Assembly: GCA_026710545.1 (NCBI GenBank)
Contig: JAPOQU010000045.1
Coordinates: 59,016 to 123,015, forward strand
DNA length: 64,000 nucleotides
Reading direction: 5' to 3'
Source of the DNA: Gammaproteobacteria bacterium
GTDB taxonomy: Bacteria > Pseudomonadota > Gammaproteobacteria > Eutrophobiales > Eutrophobiaceae
Positions within the stretch are counted from its first letter, which is position 1. Every line of letters starts with the position of its first letter. Made by a program: the position numbers and the translations under genes. The notes under the pieces were generated by a model. The model was not told the origin of the DNA. It did no database searches and was given only the letters and a program-made list of their open reading frames with translations. Positions 26,670 to 34,212 of this stretch are shown here, one piece after another.

Positions 26670-26919
26670 GCACAGGCCTGTAAGCAACAGATGCAGGCAT
26701 AGGCATTTCAGTCGGAGCGCCAACCTGGCGAATTAAATATGGGCCTTTCCCGTACCGTTCTATAGCAGCTCTCGCTGCATTATCAAAGCTATCGTATGAC
26801 GCGACGAAATTGCCGTCATAAATTAATACAAATTTACCGGCATGGTGTTGATTTAACTCTTCTGACATATTAATAAACGCTTTTATGTTGCCATCGAGCG
26901 TTTGAGGTGTTTTTGTCAT
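26656..26919 (-). CDS. Small conserved protein paired with retropepsin
   Basis: This 87-residue protein contains KFVLIYDGNFVASYDSFDNA, then AIERYGKGPYLIRQVGAP and a C-terminal ASVAYRPVHA. Proteins of this type are often encoded directly upstream of a retropepsin-like protease, as here. Function is unknown. The ATG at 26919 has a strong AGGAGG about eight bases upstream, which settles the start. Its frame appears intact while the downstream protease is damaged. Confidence 0.7.
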   Translation of the reverse strand: MTKTPQTLDGNIKAFINMSEELNQHHAGKFVLIYDGNFVASYDSFDNAARAAIERYGKGPYLIRQVGAPTEMPMPASVAYRPVHAHN

Positions 26920-27246
26920 GGCTTTGTCCTCCTTATCAGGAGTAAACTTTCCTTCTCTCAATTTAAGTTCAGTGTATCATCAGGCTCGAATTGTTAGCAA
27001 AAAAATCTCGCTTTCCTGTTTTTCCCCTGTTGTTGGATTATTGTTAACAAAGTCAATACATTCAAGTAAATATCTACCGAGACTCACTTCAATAGAATGG
27101 CTTACAGAATGATTACTTACAGCATTATAGTTACAGACTCTGGTGGGTAAAAGTTGACAGTTTATCCAAGTAAATTGCGAGGATTGATTTAGCGTCACTA
27201 TTCGTCATGGTTCCGTTATTTTGTTTCTAATTGCCAAATTCAGGTA
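26920..27246. other. Gene-free interval
   Basis: I find no supportable gene here. It is AT-rich and includes the ribosome-binding region of the gene on its left. A 72-codon minus-strand frame (26980-27198) has no recognisable features or ribosome site. Confidence 0.45.
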
Positions 27247-28440
27247 TCAGATTGAGCATTGCGGGTCTACCTGCTCTCTCTCATTCAATGTCTGGACTAG
27301 ACACTTCAACCCCTTGGTCTTCCCCATACTCAATGGCGAATCGCTCAAATGCTTGCTGAAATTGCCCCGATTGGCCCTTCCAGTTATCCCATTTGATCTG
27401 TGACCACTCTTGTTATTAAATATCTTCGATTGAACCTCCTCATCCACGATATACTTTTTCAAGATATTTTTGATTAATGATGTTTTTGGATGATCAAAAT
27501 ACAGTTCCATTATGCCGTTTCTGCGTAGAGCCACTATAATCCTGCCAGAGACGTCGGGAAGCTTAAATTGCATAGAATCGTCCAGTTTCTCGGTGTAGCC
27601 GGATTTTATCATGGCTTCTTGAAACCTCTTCGTAGTCTCAACACATTCTAAGCCCGTCTTCTCTTCGAGTAATGACCAGAACATGTCGGGACGCAAGGGG
27701 CGAGAGATACTTTTACTGCTGACTGTACGCTGCTTAACCCGACGTGCCTGTTCGGTATAACCGAATACGGATGGTACTGCAATTCGCATGTCCTCCATCT
27801 CGAACAGACGCGCTTCCACGATGAGAAATTCTGTCCGCTCGGTCTGTCGATTTAGAAAATCCACGATGCTACGTAGCTCATCAGGCGAATTTTCCAAAAA
27901 GAAGATTATGCGTAGTTGACCTTCGCGTAAGTTTTCCACGACCCTGTCAAAATAACCATCCTCGGTATCGCTAATGTCAAGCCGTCTGAACTCGTCTTCT
28001 ATGCTGCAACCCCTTTTACCTGCGGATGTAGAAGCCATTTCCCTTAGTTGTTCGCGGTCCCAGTAGTGATGGGCATTTGCCGCATACTCAAGCACCTGTC
28101 CTACCACTTCGCGCCGTGACTGAGTGTTTGCATATCTCTTGCATTCAACAAATGTCGGAAAGGCATGCTGATCAGTTAGAAAAAAGTCGATGCTCCAGCG
28201 AACTTCGCCGCTTGATGGGTCCTGGACCGGCATTTCCCGTTTAACCAGCAGCCACTGGGGAGGGTCGTCGTTGTTAATCTGGTCGCCAGGGATCAGATTC
28301 AGTTCCCAGGTAATCTCTGCACCCTCCGGGGTGTTCCCCTGGCTTGGTGTCAGGCGATCATCTGCAGAGCAGCGATGATCAAGGGTGGCCACGCCAAAAC
28401 TATGCCAATTAACCAGCGTTGACCAGTACGCATTTCGCAC
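27247..28440 (-). CDS. PD-(D/E)XK nuclease-like protein
   Basis: This 397-residue protein carries a restriction-endonuclease-like core: D85 in RWSIDFFLTD, then E99-C-K101 in FPTFVECKRYA, followed by the helix RREVVGQVLEYAANAHHYW with Q115. This D-(x)n-E-x-K pattern is shared by many stand-alone nucleases linked to DNA restriction or repair. A middle region (LRIIFFLENSPDELRSIVDF) and a C-terminal domain (PDMFWSLLEEKTGL onward) may bind DNA or a partner. The start shown is a GTG with AAGGGA upstream, overlapping the small membrane protein gene by 91 bases, so the N-terminus is uncertain. No methyltransferase is adjacent, so a role as a simple restriction enzyme is unproven. Confidence 0.72.
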   Translation of the reverse strand: MRNAYWSTLVNWHSFGVATLDHRCSADDRLTPSQGNTPEGAEITWELNLIPGDQINNDDPPQWLLVKREMPVQDPSSGEVRWSIDFFLTDQHAFPTFVECKRYANTQSRREVVGQVLEYAANAHHYWDREQLREMASTSAGKRGCSIEDEFRRLDISDTEDGYFDRVVENLREGQLRIIFFLENSPDELRSIVDFLNRQTERTEFLIVEARLFEMEDMRIAVPSVFGYTEQARRVKQRTVSSKSISRPLRPDMFWSLLEEKTGLECVETTKRFQEAMIKSGYTEKLDDSMQFKLPDVSGRIIVALRRNGIMELYFDHPKTSLIKNILKKYIVDEEVQSKIFNNKSGHRSNGITGRANRGNFSKHLSDSPLSMGKTKGLKCLVQTLNEREQVDPQCSI

Positions 28441-28553
28441 ATGTCTTCCCTTATGAACTGTAGTTCCTTATGTATTGACTTATATCGTTCCGTGCACAGA
28501 TCTTCATGGTGTTCCAGAGACTTTTGCCAATCCGGCTTTTCGACGTAACTCAT
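28350..28553 (-). CDS. Small protein with C-terminal membrane anchor
   Basis: This 67-residue protein is a charged, helical (possibly coiled-coil) segment (HEDLCTERYKSIHKELQFIR) followed by one membrane helix (RWLIGIVLAWPPLIIAALQ). The ATG at 28553 has AAGGAG seven bases upstream, a good site that supports a real gene. It overlaps the nuclease gene downstream. The architecture resembles small accessory proteins that place a partner at the membrane, but no function is known. Confidence 0.6.
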   Translation of the reverse strand: MSYVEKPDWQKSLEHHEDLCTERYKSIHKELQFIREDMCEMRTGQRWLIGIVLAWPPLIIAALQMIA

Positions 28554-28642
28554 TTTATTCTCCTTTTCAGTAAAGTCTTCTCGTTTCCCGCCAGAGGTGG
28601 GGAAATATCCTGTAATACTACCGCCTGAGTCTACAAGTTTTG

Positions 28643-28777
28643 TCAGCTGCCTTCAATGAAGGTCCGCAACCACTCGGACCGGCTGGGGCGCAGTTTCCGC
28701 AATGCCTTGGCTTTTATCTGCCGGAGACGCTCGCGGGTCACGTCGAACTGTTTGCCTACGTCTTCCAGTGTGTGGTC
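28643..28777 (-). pseudogene. 3' fragment of an rpoD sigma factor gene
   Basis: On the minus strand, 44 codons and a stop encode [20 protein letters not shown] followed by the end of sigma-70 region 4.2 ([17 protein letters not shown]). This is the exact C-terminus of a housekeeping sigma factor, abruptly joined at its 5' side to unrelated DNA. It cannot be an active gene. It is probably debris left where a mobile segment once joined the real rpoD locus. Confidence 0.88.
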
Positions 28778-28782
28778 GGCTC

Positions 28783-28872
28783 GACCTGGGATCGGGAGGC
28801 GATGCCGCGGGTACTGCTGCCGCTGCGAAGGTGCTGGTTGCTGATGAAGTCAGGAAAAAATACGGTCGATGA
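28783..28872 (+). pseudogene. VapB-like antitoxin, C-terminal fragment
   Basis: An open stretch encodes [20 protein letters not shown] and ends KKYGR-stop, with the stop overlapping the ATG of a PIN-domain frame (ATGA). The overlap and the basic tail are what is expected of a VapB antitoxin upstream of VapC. Its N-terminal DNA-binding part is replaced by the rpoD fragment on the left. Confidence 0.5.
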
Positions 28873-29001
28873 TCCTGACTGATGCCGGGCCGCTTGTGGC
28901 GCTGTTCGATCGCACCGGCAAAGCACAGGGTATTCACCATTGACCGGCGCGACTTCGATATCTACCGTATCAGGCGCGGGCATTGTAAAGCTGCTCAATA
29001 A
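28869..29001 (+). pseudogene. VapC-like PIN-domain toxin, collapsed
   Basis: The frame begins MILTDAGPLVALFDRTGKAQ, the start of a PIN-domain ribonuclease with its first catalytic Asp. It then shifts frame, and from 28930 the sequence encodes VFTIDRRDFDIYRIRRGH, which matches the C-terminal end of such toxins. About 90 central residues are missing. The fragment runs into the end of hicB on the other strand. Confidence 0.65.
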
Positions 29002-29360
29002 TGCTTTTGCGCTGTTTTTGTTCGGCTTAAACGCACTACTCCCTGTGCCAGCAGGGTAGTTGTGAGTTGGTTCAGACTTACACCTTCATTTTCTGCGCAT
29101 TTGGCGAGTTGCATGTGCAGGCTTTTGGGGATGCGCTGTACAAACTGGCCACTGTAAGTTTTAGGCATAGGCACGTTTGCATGATCTTCCATCTCCGCCA
29201 TCATCCATGCCTTGAACGCATCGCGTGCTTCCGTTATGGCATCTTCGATACTTTCGCCATCCGCTATACATCCAGGTAAGTCGGGAAAAGAAATCAGGTA
29301 ACCACCACCCTCGTCAGTGGGGATAGGGCTGATGTGAATAGGATAATCTTCAAAATTCAT
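28995..29360 (-). CDS. hicB: HicB-family antitoxin
   Basis: This 121-residue protein has the HicB fold (GGGYLISFPDLPGCIADGES, then AITEARDAFKAWMMAEMED) followed by a ribbon-helix-helix-like C-terminus (FVQRIPKSLHMQLAKCAENE). It should bind and inhibit the HicA ribonuclease and repress the operon. The ATG at 29360 overlaps the hicA stop by 11 bases. Both partners look intact. A perfect palindrome upstream of hicA is the likely operator. Confidence 0.9.
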   Translation of the reverse strand: MNFEDYPIHISPIPTDEGGGYLISFPDLPGCIADGESIEDAITEARDAFKAWMMAEMEDHANVPMPKTYSGQFVQRIPKSLHMQLAKCAENEGVSLNQLTTTLLAQGVVRLSRTKTAQKHY

Positions 29361-29589
29361 TGTCTGCCTCAATGAGTTCAACCAGGCGTTTGATGTAGAC
29401 CGGCTTTATGGGTTTGTGCATTGGCACGGTAATATGTTGTCCTGAACTGTTCGTAATCACTGCATGGCTCGTGTCACGTTGTCGTAAATTTAAATTAAAC
29501 GCCTTAACCAGAGTTTTGATATTGCTTTGAGACCAGTCCGCTTTGGGATTGGCCTTCATTTTCTGAAGTAATTTAACTGCTTTACTCAT
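29350..29589 (-). CDS. hicA: HicA-family mRNA interferase toxin
   Basis: This 79-residue protein resembles HicA, a double-stranded-RNA-binding-like fold that cleaves mRNA. The key stretch is RDTSHAVITNSSGQHITVPM, with H42 as the probable catalytic histidine, followed by VYIKRLVELIEAD. The ATG at 29589 comes first in the operon, as usual for hicAB. An 18-base perfect palindrome lies nine bases upstream. Confidence 0.88.
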   Translation of the reverse strand: MSKAVKLLQKMKANPKADWSQSNIKTLVKAFNLNLRQRDTSHAVITNSSGQHITVPMHKPIKPVYIKRLVELIEADNEF

Positions 29590-29597
29590 CGGCCATT

Positions 29598-29615
29598 GAT
29601 ACTATATATAGTATC
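29598..29615 (-). promoter_or_regulatory. Perfect palindrome upstream of hicAB
   Basis: GATACTATATATAGTATC reads the same on both strands. It sits nine bases before the hicA start codon and includes a TATA-rich core that could be the -10 region. A HicB dimer with an RHH domain would be expected to bind such a site. Confidence 0.65.
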
Positions 29616-29631
29616 TTAAGTCAAGAGAGGA

Positions 29632-29681
29632 TTCTGGTGACACATTACGTTATTCTGGAATACGGCCGATATGTCCAGGCT
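29632..29681. repeat. Left copy of imperfect direct repeat flanking the defence operon
   Basis: The stretch shares its order of motifs with 42785-42834: TTCTGGTG, then ATTCTGGAATACGGCC (29652-29667), then CCAGGCT-like bases. The central 16 bases differ at one position from ATTCTGAAATACGGCC (42806-42821). The two copies bracket about 13 kb that includes the whole defence operon. Confidence 0.45.
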
Positions 29682-29845
29682 GGGGGAAGCACTTTCAGGA
29701 CACCCAATAAAAAAACATGGATAAGACCATTAAATCACCTGAAACTTTAGAGGGGGTTTGTATGGTTGATAACCATGCAAACGCCGGGGTTCTCTTTTTT
29801 CATAACAAACGTGGTTTGTCCCCTGTTTCTCTAAGCCCGTCCGTT

Positions 29846-30004
29846 TACTCAGCCTTCATCCGCACCAAAGGGAAAAGCAGGCGGGCCGGTAAAGTGCGGG
29901 CCTGACAAACGGGGTTCCTCGCCTGCTTCCCATAGCGGCAGTCTGAAGAACGCCCGGTAAGCGGCGGCAGGGGCCTGCTCGAAAGGGACGGTCACATCGC
30001 CCAT
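29846..30004 (-). pseudogene. Second copy of the phoD 3' end
   Basis: These 159 bases match 21461-21619, the last part of the phoD gene, with three differences, in the same orientation. No other part of phoD is present. The copy stands alone next to the defence operon and is non-functional. The high identity means the duplication is recent relative to the decay seen around it. Confidence 0.92.
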
Positions 30005-30193
30005 TGGTTATCCACGTCAATCGCGCCGGTTATCTACCTCCCTGGGGGGTGGCAGCTTTCCCGTGAAATACGCACATCGAAGAGCACGCTCGAACACGAA
30101 CCGTCCTGGAGCCAGGCGCGAATGTGATGAGGCGCTGGGGTGTGCAGAACCCTGACCATGAAAGTTTTGTACAATCAGGGATATAATTCCCGA
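30005..30193 (+). promoter_or_regulatory. Upstream region of the defence operon with a -10-like TATAAT
   Basis: No gene is seen in this interval. A perfect TATAAT lies at 30182-30187, only six bases before the helicase ATG, and would place a transcription start on or next to that codon. A matching -35 is weak. If real, the mRNA would be leaderless. Confidence 0.35.
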
Positions 30194-33100
30194 ATGAAGA
30201 TAATTGATAACACATCTCAGCTTCTTGGCGATGACCTGAAGGGTACGCTGGAGCGGGGTGCTCGGCTGAAGATAGCCGCGTCCTGCTTCTCGATTTATGC
30301 CTTTGAAGCATTGAAGGCTGAGTTATCGAAAGTCGAGAGTCTGGAGTTCATCTTTACAGCGCCGACATTTGTGCCGAACGAAGTCGCCGATCGTATGCGC
30401 AAGGAGCGGCGCGAGTTCTTCATTCCGAAGGCGCGACGGGAGAGCGATCTCTACGGGACCGAGTTTGAGATTCAGCTTCGCAACAAGCTGACCCAGCGCG
30501 CAGTGGCCCGCGAATGCGCCGATTGGATTCGCAAAAAGGCCCAATTCCGATCGAACACCACCAAGGCGCTGATGCAGCAGTTCCTGCATATCACACAGGA
30601 ACGAGACGAAATCACCTACATGCCCATCAACGGCTTCACGGCCATCGACCTCGGCTACCAACAGGGGGATGCCGTCTCAAACATCGTCACACGGTTTGAC
30701 GAACCGAACCATACCCGAGTTTACCTCCAGTTGTTCGCCCAAATCTGGTCGGACCCGGAGAAGGTCAGGGATGTCACGTCCGTTATCTGCGAGCACATCG
30801 AATCCGTCTATCAGGAAAATTCGCCTGAGCGTATCTACTTCATGATGCTGTACAACATCTTTCAGGACTTCCTGGAAGATGTTGACGAAGATGTCCTGCC
30901 GAACGACCTCACCGGCTACCGCAACAGCTTAGTCTGGAACAAGCTGTTCAATTACCAACGGGACGCGGCGACCGGCATCATAAACAAGCTGGAAACCTGT
31001 AACGGTTGTATCCTTGCCGACAGCGTCGGCCTGGGTAAAACCTTCACCGCGCTTGCCGTTATCAAATACTATGAATTGCGCAACCGGGCTGTCCTGGTAC
31101 TATGCCCAAAGAAGCTTGCCGACAACTGGCGGAACTACAACACCAATCTGACCACCAACATCTTCGCTCAAGACCGGTTCAACTACGATGTCCTATGTCA
31201 TACGGACCTGTCCCGAACCTCTGGTGAATCCTTCGGCATCCCGTTAAACCGGGTGAACTGGGGCAATTACGATCTTGTTGTAATCGACGAATCCCACAAT
31301 TTCCGGAATAACGAGATCTTCAAGGATCGGGAAACGCGCTACCAGAAACTTATGAACAAGGTCATACGCGCCGGCGTGAAGACCAAGGTTCTGATGCTCT
31401 CTGCAACCCCGGTGAACAACCGCTTCACTGATCTGCGCAACCAGCTTGCGCTTGCCTACGAGGGGCAGTCAGAGGCGCTCAGCAAATACCTCAAGACCCA
31501 AACCAGCATCGAGGAGATCTTCCGCCAGGCCCAAAAGGCTTTCAACGACTGGTCAAAGCTACCCCCGGAAGAACGCACTGCCGCCGCTATCCTGAATACG
31601 CTGGATTTCGATTTCTTCGAACTGCTTGATGCCGTGACCATCGCGAGGTCGCGCAAGCACATTGAAACATTTTACGACACCAGGGATATTGGCAAGTTTC
31701 CGGAGCGTCGCAAGCCGCTATCCTACCACTGCCCGATCACGCAGCGAACGGATGTACCGGGGCTGAACGATATCTTCACACAGCTTTCTGAGCTAAATCT
31801 CGCGCTGTATGCACCGATCAGCTATATTCTCCCAAGCCGCCTTCTGAAATACGAGGAAATCTACGACACGCAGATTGAAGGCGGGCGTGGTAAGCTGCGG
31901 CAGGCCGACCGGGAGCGCAGCCTTCAGGCGCTGATAACCACCAACCTGCTGAAGCGTCTCGAAAGTTCAGTCGAGGCATTCAGGCTGACGCTTCGCTCGC
32001 TCGGCGCCAACATATCGCTCACACTGGATGCGATCATAGAATTTGAAAATACAGGGCGCAGTGAAAGTGTGAGCGACCACCTCGCAGAAATGAGCGATCT
32101 CGACTCGGAAGATGACGATCTGTTGGGACTCGACGAGTACACAGTCGGCACAAAGGTCCGGATCAGCCTCGCTGACATGGACCTGCCGTCGTGGAAGCAC
32201 GATCTGGAAACCGATCTTGAGCTCATTCAGGAATTGGTCGCATCAATGGACAAAGTCACGCCGGAGGACGACGCCAAGCTCCAGCACCTCAAACAAACAC
32301 TTCACTTAAAGGTGAGTGAACCGATCAATCCGGGTAATCGAAAGGCCCTGATCTTCACTGCCTTCGCCGACACCGCCAACTACCTTTACGACAATCTGAC
32401 GCCTCTCGCTCAGCAACTCGGATTGCAGCTCGGCAAGGTCACGGGCTCTGACGCACCGAAAACCACGATCAAGAAGAGTTACGACTTTCAGAGCGTCCTG
32501 ACCCTGTTCTCGCCACGCTCCAAGGAGAAGCACATTGCCTTGCCCAACGAGCCGCACGAGCTGGACATCCTGATCGGCACCGACTGCATCTCGGAAGGCC
32601 AGAACCTGCAGGACTGCGACTTCCTGATCAACTATGACATCCACTGGAACCCGGTTCGCATCATACAGCGCTTTGGGCGTATCGACCGGATCGGTTCACC
32701 GAATACCCAAATTCAACTCGTCAACTACTGGCCGGATATCACGCTCGACGAGTACATCAACCTCAAGGAGCGCGTTGAAAACCGGATGGTGATTGCCGAT
32801 ATTACGGCCACCGGCGACGACAATGTGCTGACGGCCAGATCGAGCGACATCGCCTACCGCAAGGAGCAACTCAAGCGTCTTCAGAACGAGGTCATTGAGC
32901 TCGAGGATGTCAAGACCGGGATATCCATCACTGATCTCGGTCTCAACGACTTCCGCATGGATCTTCTCAACTACGTCAAGGATCATGGCGAACTCGACAA
33001 CGTACCCTTCGGCATGCACGCCGTCGTTCCGGCGCAGGCGGAGTTGGGCTTGCAACCTGGTGTCATCTTCGTATTGAAAAACATCCACGACAGTGTGAAC

Positions 33101-33466
33101 ATAAACCAGCAGAATAGGCTACATCCGTTCTATCTGGTTTACGTTGGCGATAACGGACAGATCGTGGCCGACCATACCGAGGTCAAACGCCTGCTGGACC
33201 TGATCCGTACCAGTTGCAAGGGCCGGACAGAGCCGATCCACGATGTCTGCCACGTCTTCAATGAACGCACCGACGATGGGCGCAAAATGGAGCGCTACTC
33301 TGACCTGCTCAGCCAGGCGATCCGCTCCATGATCGAGGTGAAAGAGGAAAAGGATATCGACAGCCTGTTCAGCGGCGGTCAGACCACGGCCCTGACCCAC
33401 ACCATCAAGGGGCTGGACGACTTTGAGTTGATCGCCTTCCTGGTCATTGAAGGGAAAAGTTCATGA
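30194..33466 (+). CDS. SNF2-type helicase with N-terminal PLD-like region (defence operon gene 1)
   Basis: This is a 1090-residue superfamily 2 ATPase. The N-terminal 250 residues (AASCFSIYAFEALKAEL, FIFTAPTFVP) resemble the phospholipase-D-like front end of SNF2-family helicases found in restriction islands. The motor follows: Walker A DSVGLGKTFTAL near residue 275, DESHN near 363, LSATPVNN, and motifs V and VI in GTDCISEGQNLQ and IIQRFGRIDRIG. Such motors probably translocate on DNA and license or drive nucleases. The start is ATG 30194, although the frame is open 54 bases upstream. The stop overlaps the DUF4391 start (ATGA). This gene leads a six-gene same-strand operon. Confidence 0.88.
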   Translation: MKIIDNTSQLLGDDLKGTLERGARLKIAASCFSIYAFEALKAELSKVESLEFIFTAPTFVPNEVADRMRKERREFFIPKARRESDLYGTEFEIQLRNKLTQRAVARECADWIRKKAQFRSNTTKALMQQFLHITQERDEITYMPINGFTAIDLGYQQGDAVSNIVTRFDEPNHTRVYLQLFAQIWSDPEKVRDVTSVICEHIESVYQENSPERIYFMMLYNIFQDFLEDVDEDVLPNDLTGYRNSLVWNKLFNYQRDAATGIINKLETCNGCILADSVGLGKTFTALAVIKYYELRNRAVLVLCPKKLADNWRNYNTNLTTNIFAQDRFNYDVLCHTDLSRTSGESFGIPLNRVNWGNYDLVVIDESHNFRNNEIFKDRETRYQKLMNKVIRAGVKTKVLMLSATPVNNRFTDLRNQLALAYEGQSEALSKYLKTQTSIEEIFRQAQKAFNDWSKLPPEERTAAAILNTLDFDFFELLDAVTIARSRKHIETFYDTRDIGKFPERRKPLSYHCPITQRTDVPGLNDIFTQLSELNLALYAPISYILPSRLLKYEEIYDTQIEGGRGKLRQADRERSLQALITTNLLKRLESSVEAFRLTLRSLGANISLTLDAIIEFENTGRSESVSDHLAEMSDLDSEDDDLLGLDEYTVGTKVRISLADMDLPSWKHDLETDLELIQELVASMDKVTPEDDAKLQHLKQTLHLKVSEPINPGNRKALIFTAFADTANYLYDNLTPLAQQLGLQLGKVTGSDAPKTTIKKSYDFQSVLTLFSPRSKEKHIALPNEPHELDILIGTDCISEGQNLQDCDFLINYDIHWNPVRIIQRFGRIDRIGSPNTQIQLVNYWPDITLDEYINLKERVENRMVIADITATGDDNVLTARSSDIAYRKEQLKRLQNEVIELEDVKTGISITDLGLNDFRMDLLNYVKDHGELDNVPFGMHAVVPAQAELGLQPGVIFVLKNIHDSVNINQQNRLHPFYLVYVGDNGQIVADHTEVKRLLDLIRTSCKGRTEPIHDVCHVFNERTDDGRKMERYSDLLSQAIRSMIEVKEEKDIDSLFSGGQTTALTHTIKGLDDFELIAFLVIEGKSS

Positions 33467-34212
33467 CCCTCTATGACTGGCCCCGCGCGACCACATTCGG
33501 GCGCGTGGTCCCCAAGAACAGGATATACAAACACTCCGGCGCCAACACCGCGCTGAAGAACCTGTTTGTGCGCGAAGTGGATCAGATCATCTGGTCACAC
33601 AAGCTGGCGCCCGAAACCGTTAATCTGGCAGCCACCAGACAGGTCACGGAAATTCAGGTGTTTCGTATCACCTCGCGCACGGCGACGCTTAACCGCGACG
33701 TGTTGCTTACCATTGACCGGACCATTTCTTTCCCTCTGATCTTCGAGATCGTGTATGAAGGACTCACACGGCTGGCCGCAGCCTACAAACGGGCAAATGA
33801 GGCCGACAGTACGCGCTGGGTGGTCAGCGACTACTTCGAGACCGACTGGCTGCCGGAAGATACGCGCCACACACCGCTGCCGGTGGCGACCAACATGGAA
33901 GCACTGTACGAACATCTGCTCAGTCCGCTGGTAGATACGCACTCAGCGCGGCTGGTCCAGGGGATAGCTGAGCCACCGCAGACGTCCTATCTACCTGCCA
34001 TGCCGGAAGAATCCGCAACGCTGGGAGCTCGCATCGCCCGGACAGATGCGATCAAGGCGCGCACGCGCGATATCGAGCGAATCAAAGCGCGGCTGGCGCG
34101 TGAAAAACAATTCAACAAGCGTGTGGCGATCAATGCCGAACTGCGTGCCGCGAAGAACGAAATAGAGCATCTTATGAGCGCTCATTCAAATATAAAGAGG
34201 AGGTCGAGATGA
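33463..34212 (+). CDS. DUF4391 protein (defence operon gene 2)
   Basis: This 249-residue protein matches DUF4391, a family encoded next to SNF2 helicases and type III methylases. It begins TLYDWPRATTFGRVVPKNRI and has a central region (VFRITSRTATLNRDVLLTID) with an alternating strand pattern. The C-terminus is a long basic helix (DIERIKARLAREKQFNKRVA) likely to form a coiled coil with a partner. Biochemical function is unknown. It overlaps both neighbours by four bases (ATGA at each end), indicating a stoichiometric complex with the helicase and the PLD protein. GC content is like the helicase. Confidence 0.82.
   Translation: MTLYDWPRATTFGRVVPKNRIYKHSGANTALKNLFVREVDQIIWSHKLAPETVNLAATRQVTEIQVFRITSRTATLNRDVLLTIDRTISFPLIFEIVYEGLTRLAAAYKRANEADSTRWVVSDYFETDWLPEDTRHTPLPVATNMEALYEHLLSPLVDTHSARLVQGIAEPPQTSYLPAMPEESATLGARIARTDAIKARTRDIERIKARLAREKQFNKRVAINAELRAAKNEIEHLMSAHSNIKRRSR

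Noticed and set aside
29717..29905. A 62-codon plus-strand gene
   Set aside because: Its second half is the antisense of the duplicated phoD end, and the first half has no features or supporting context.
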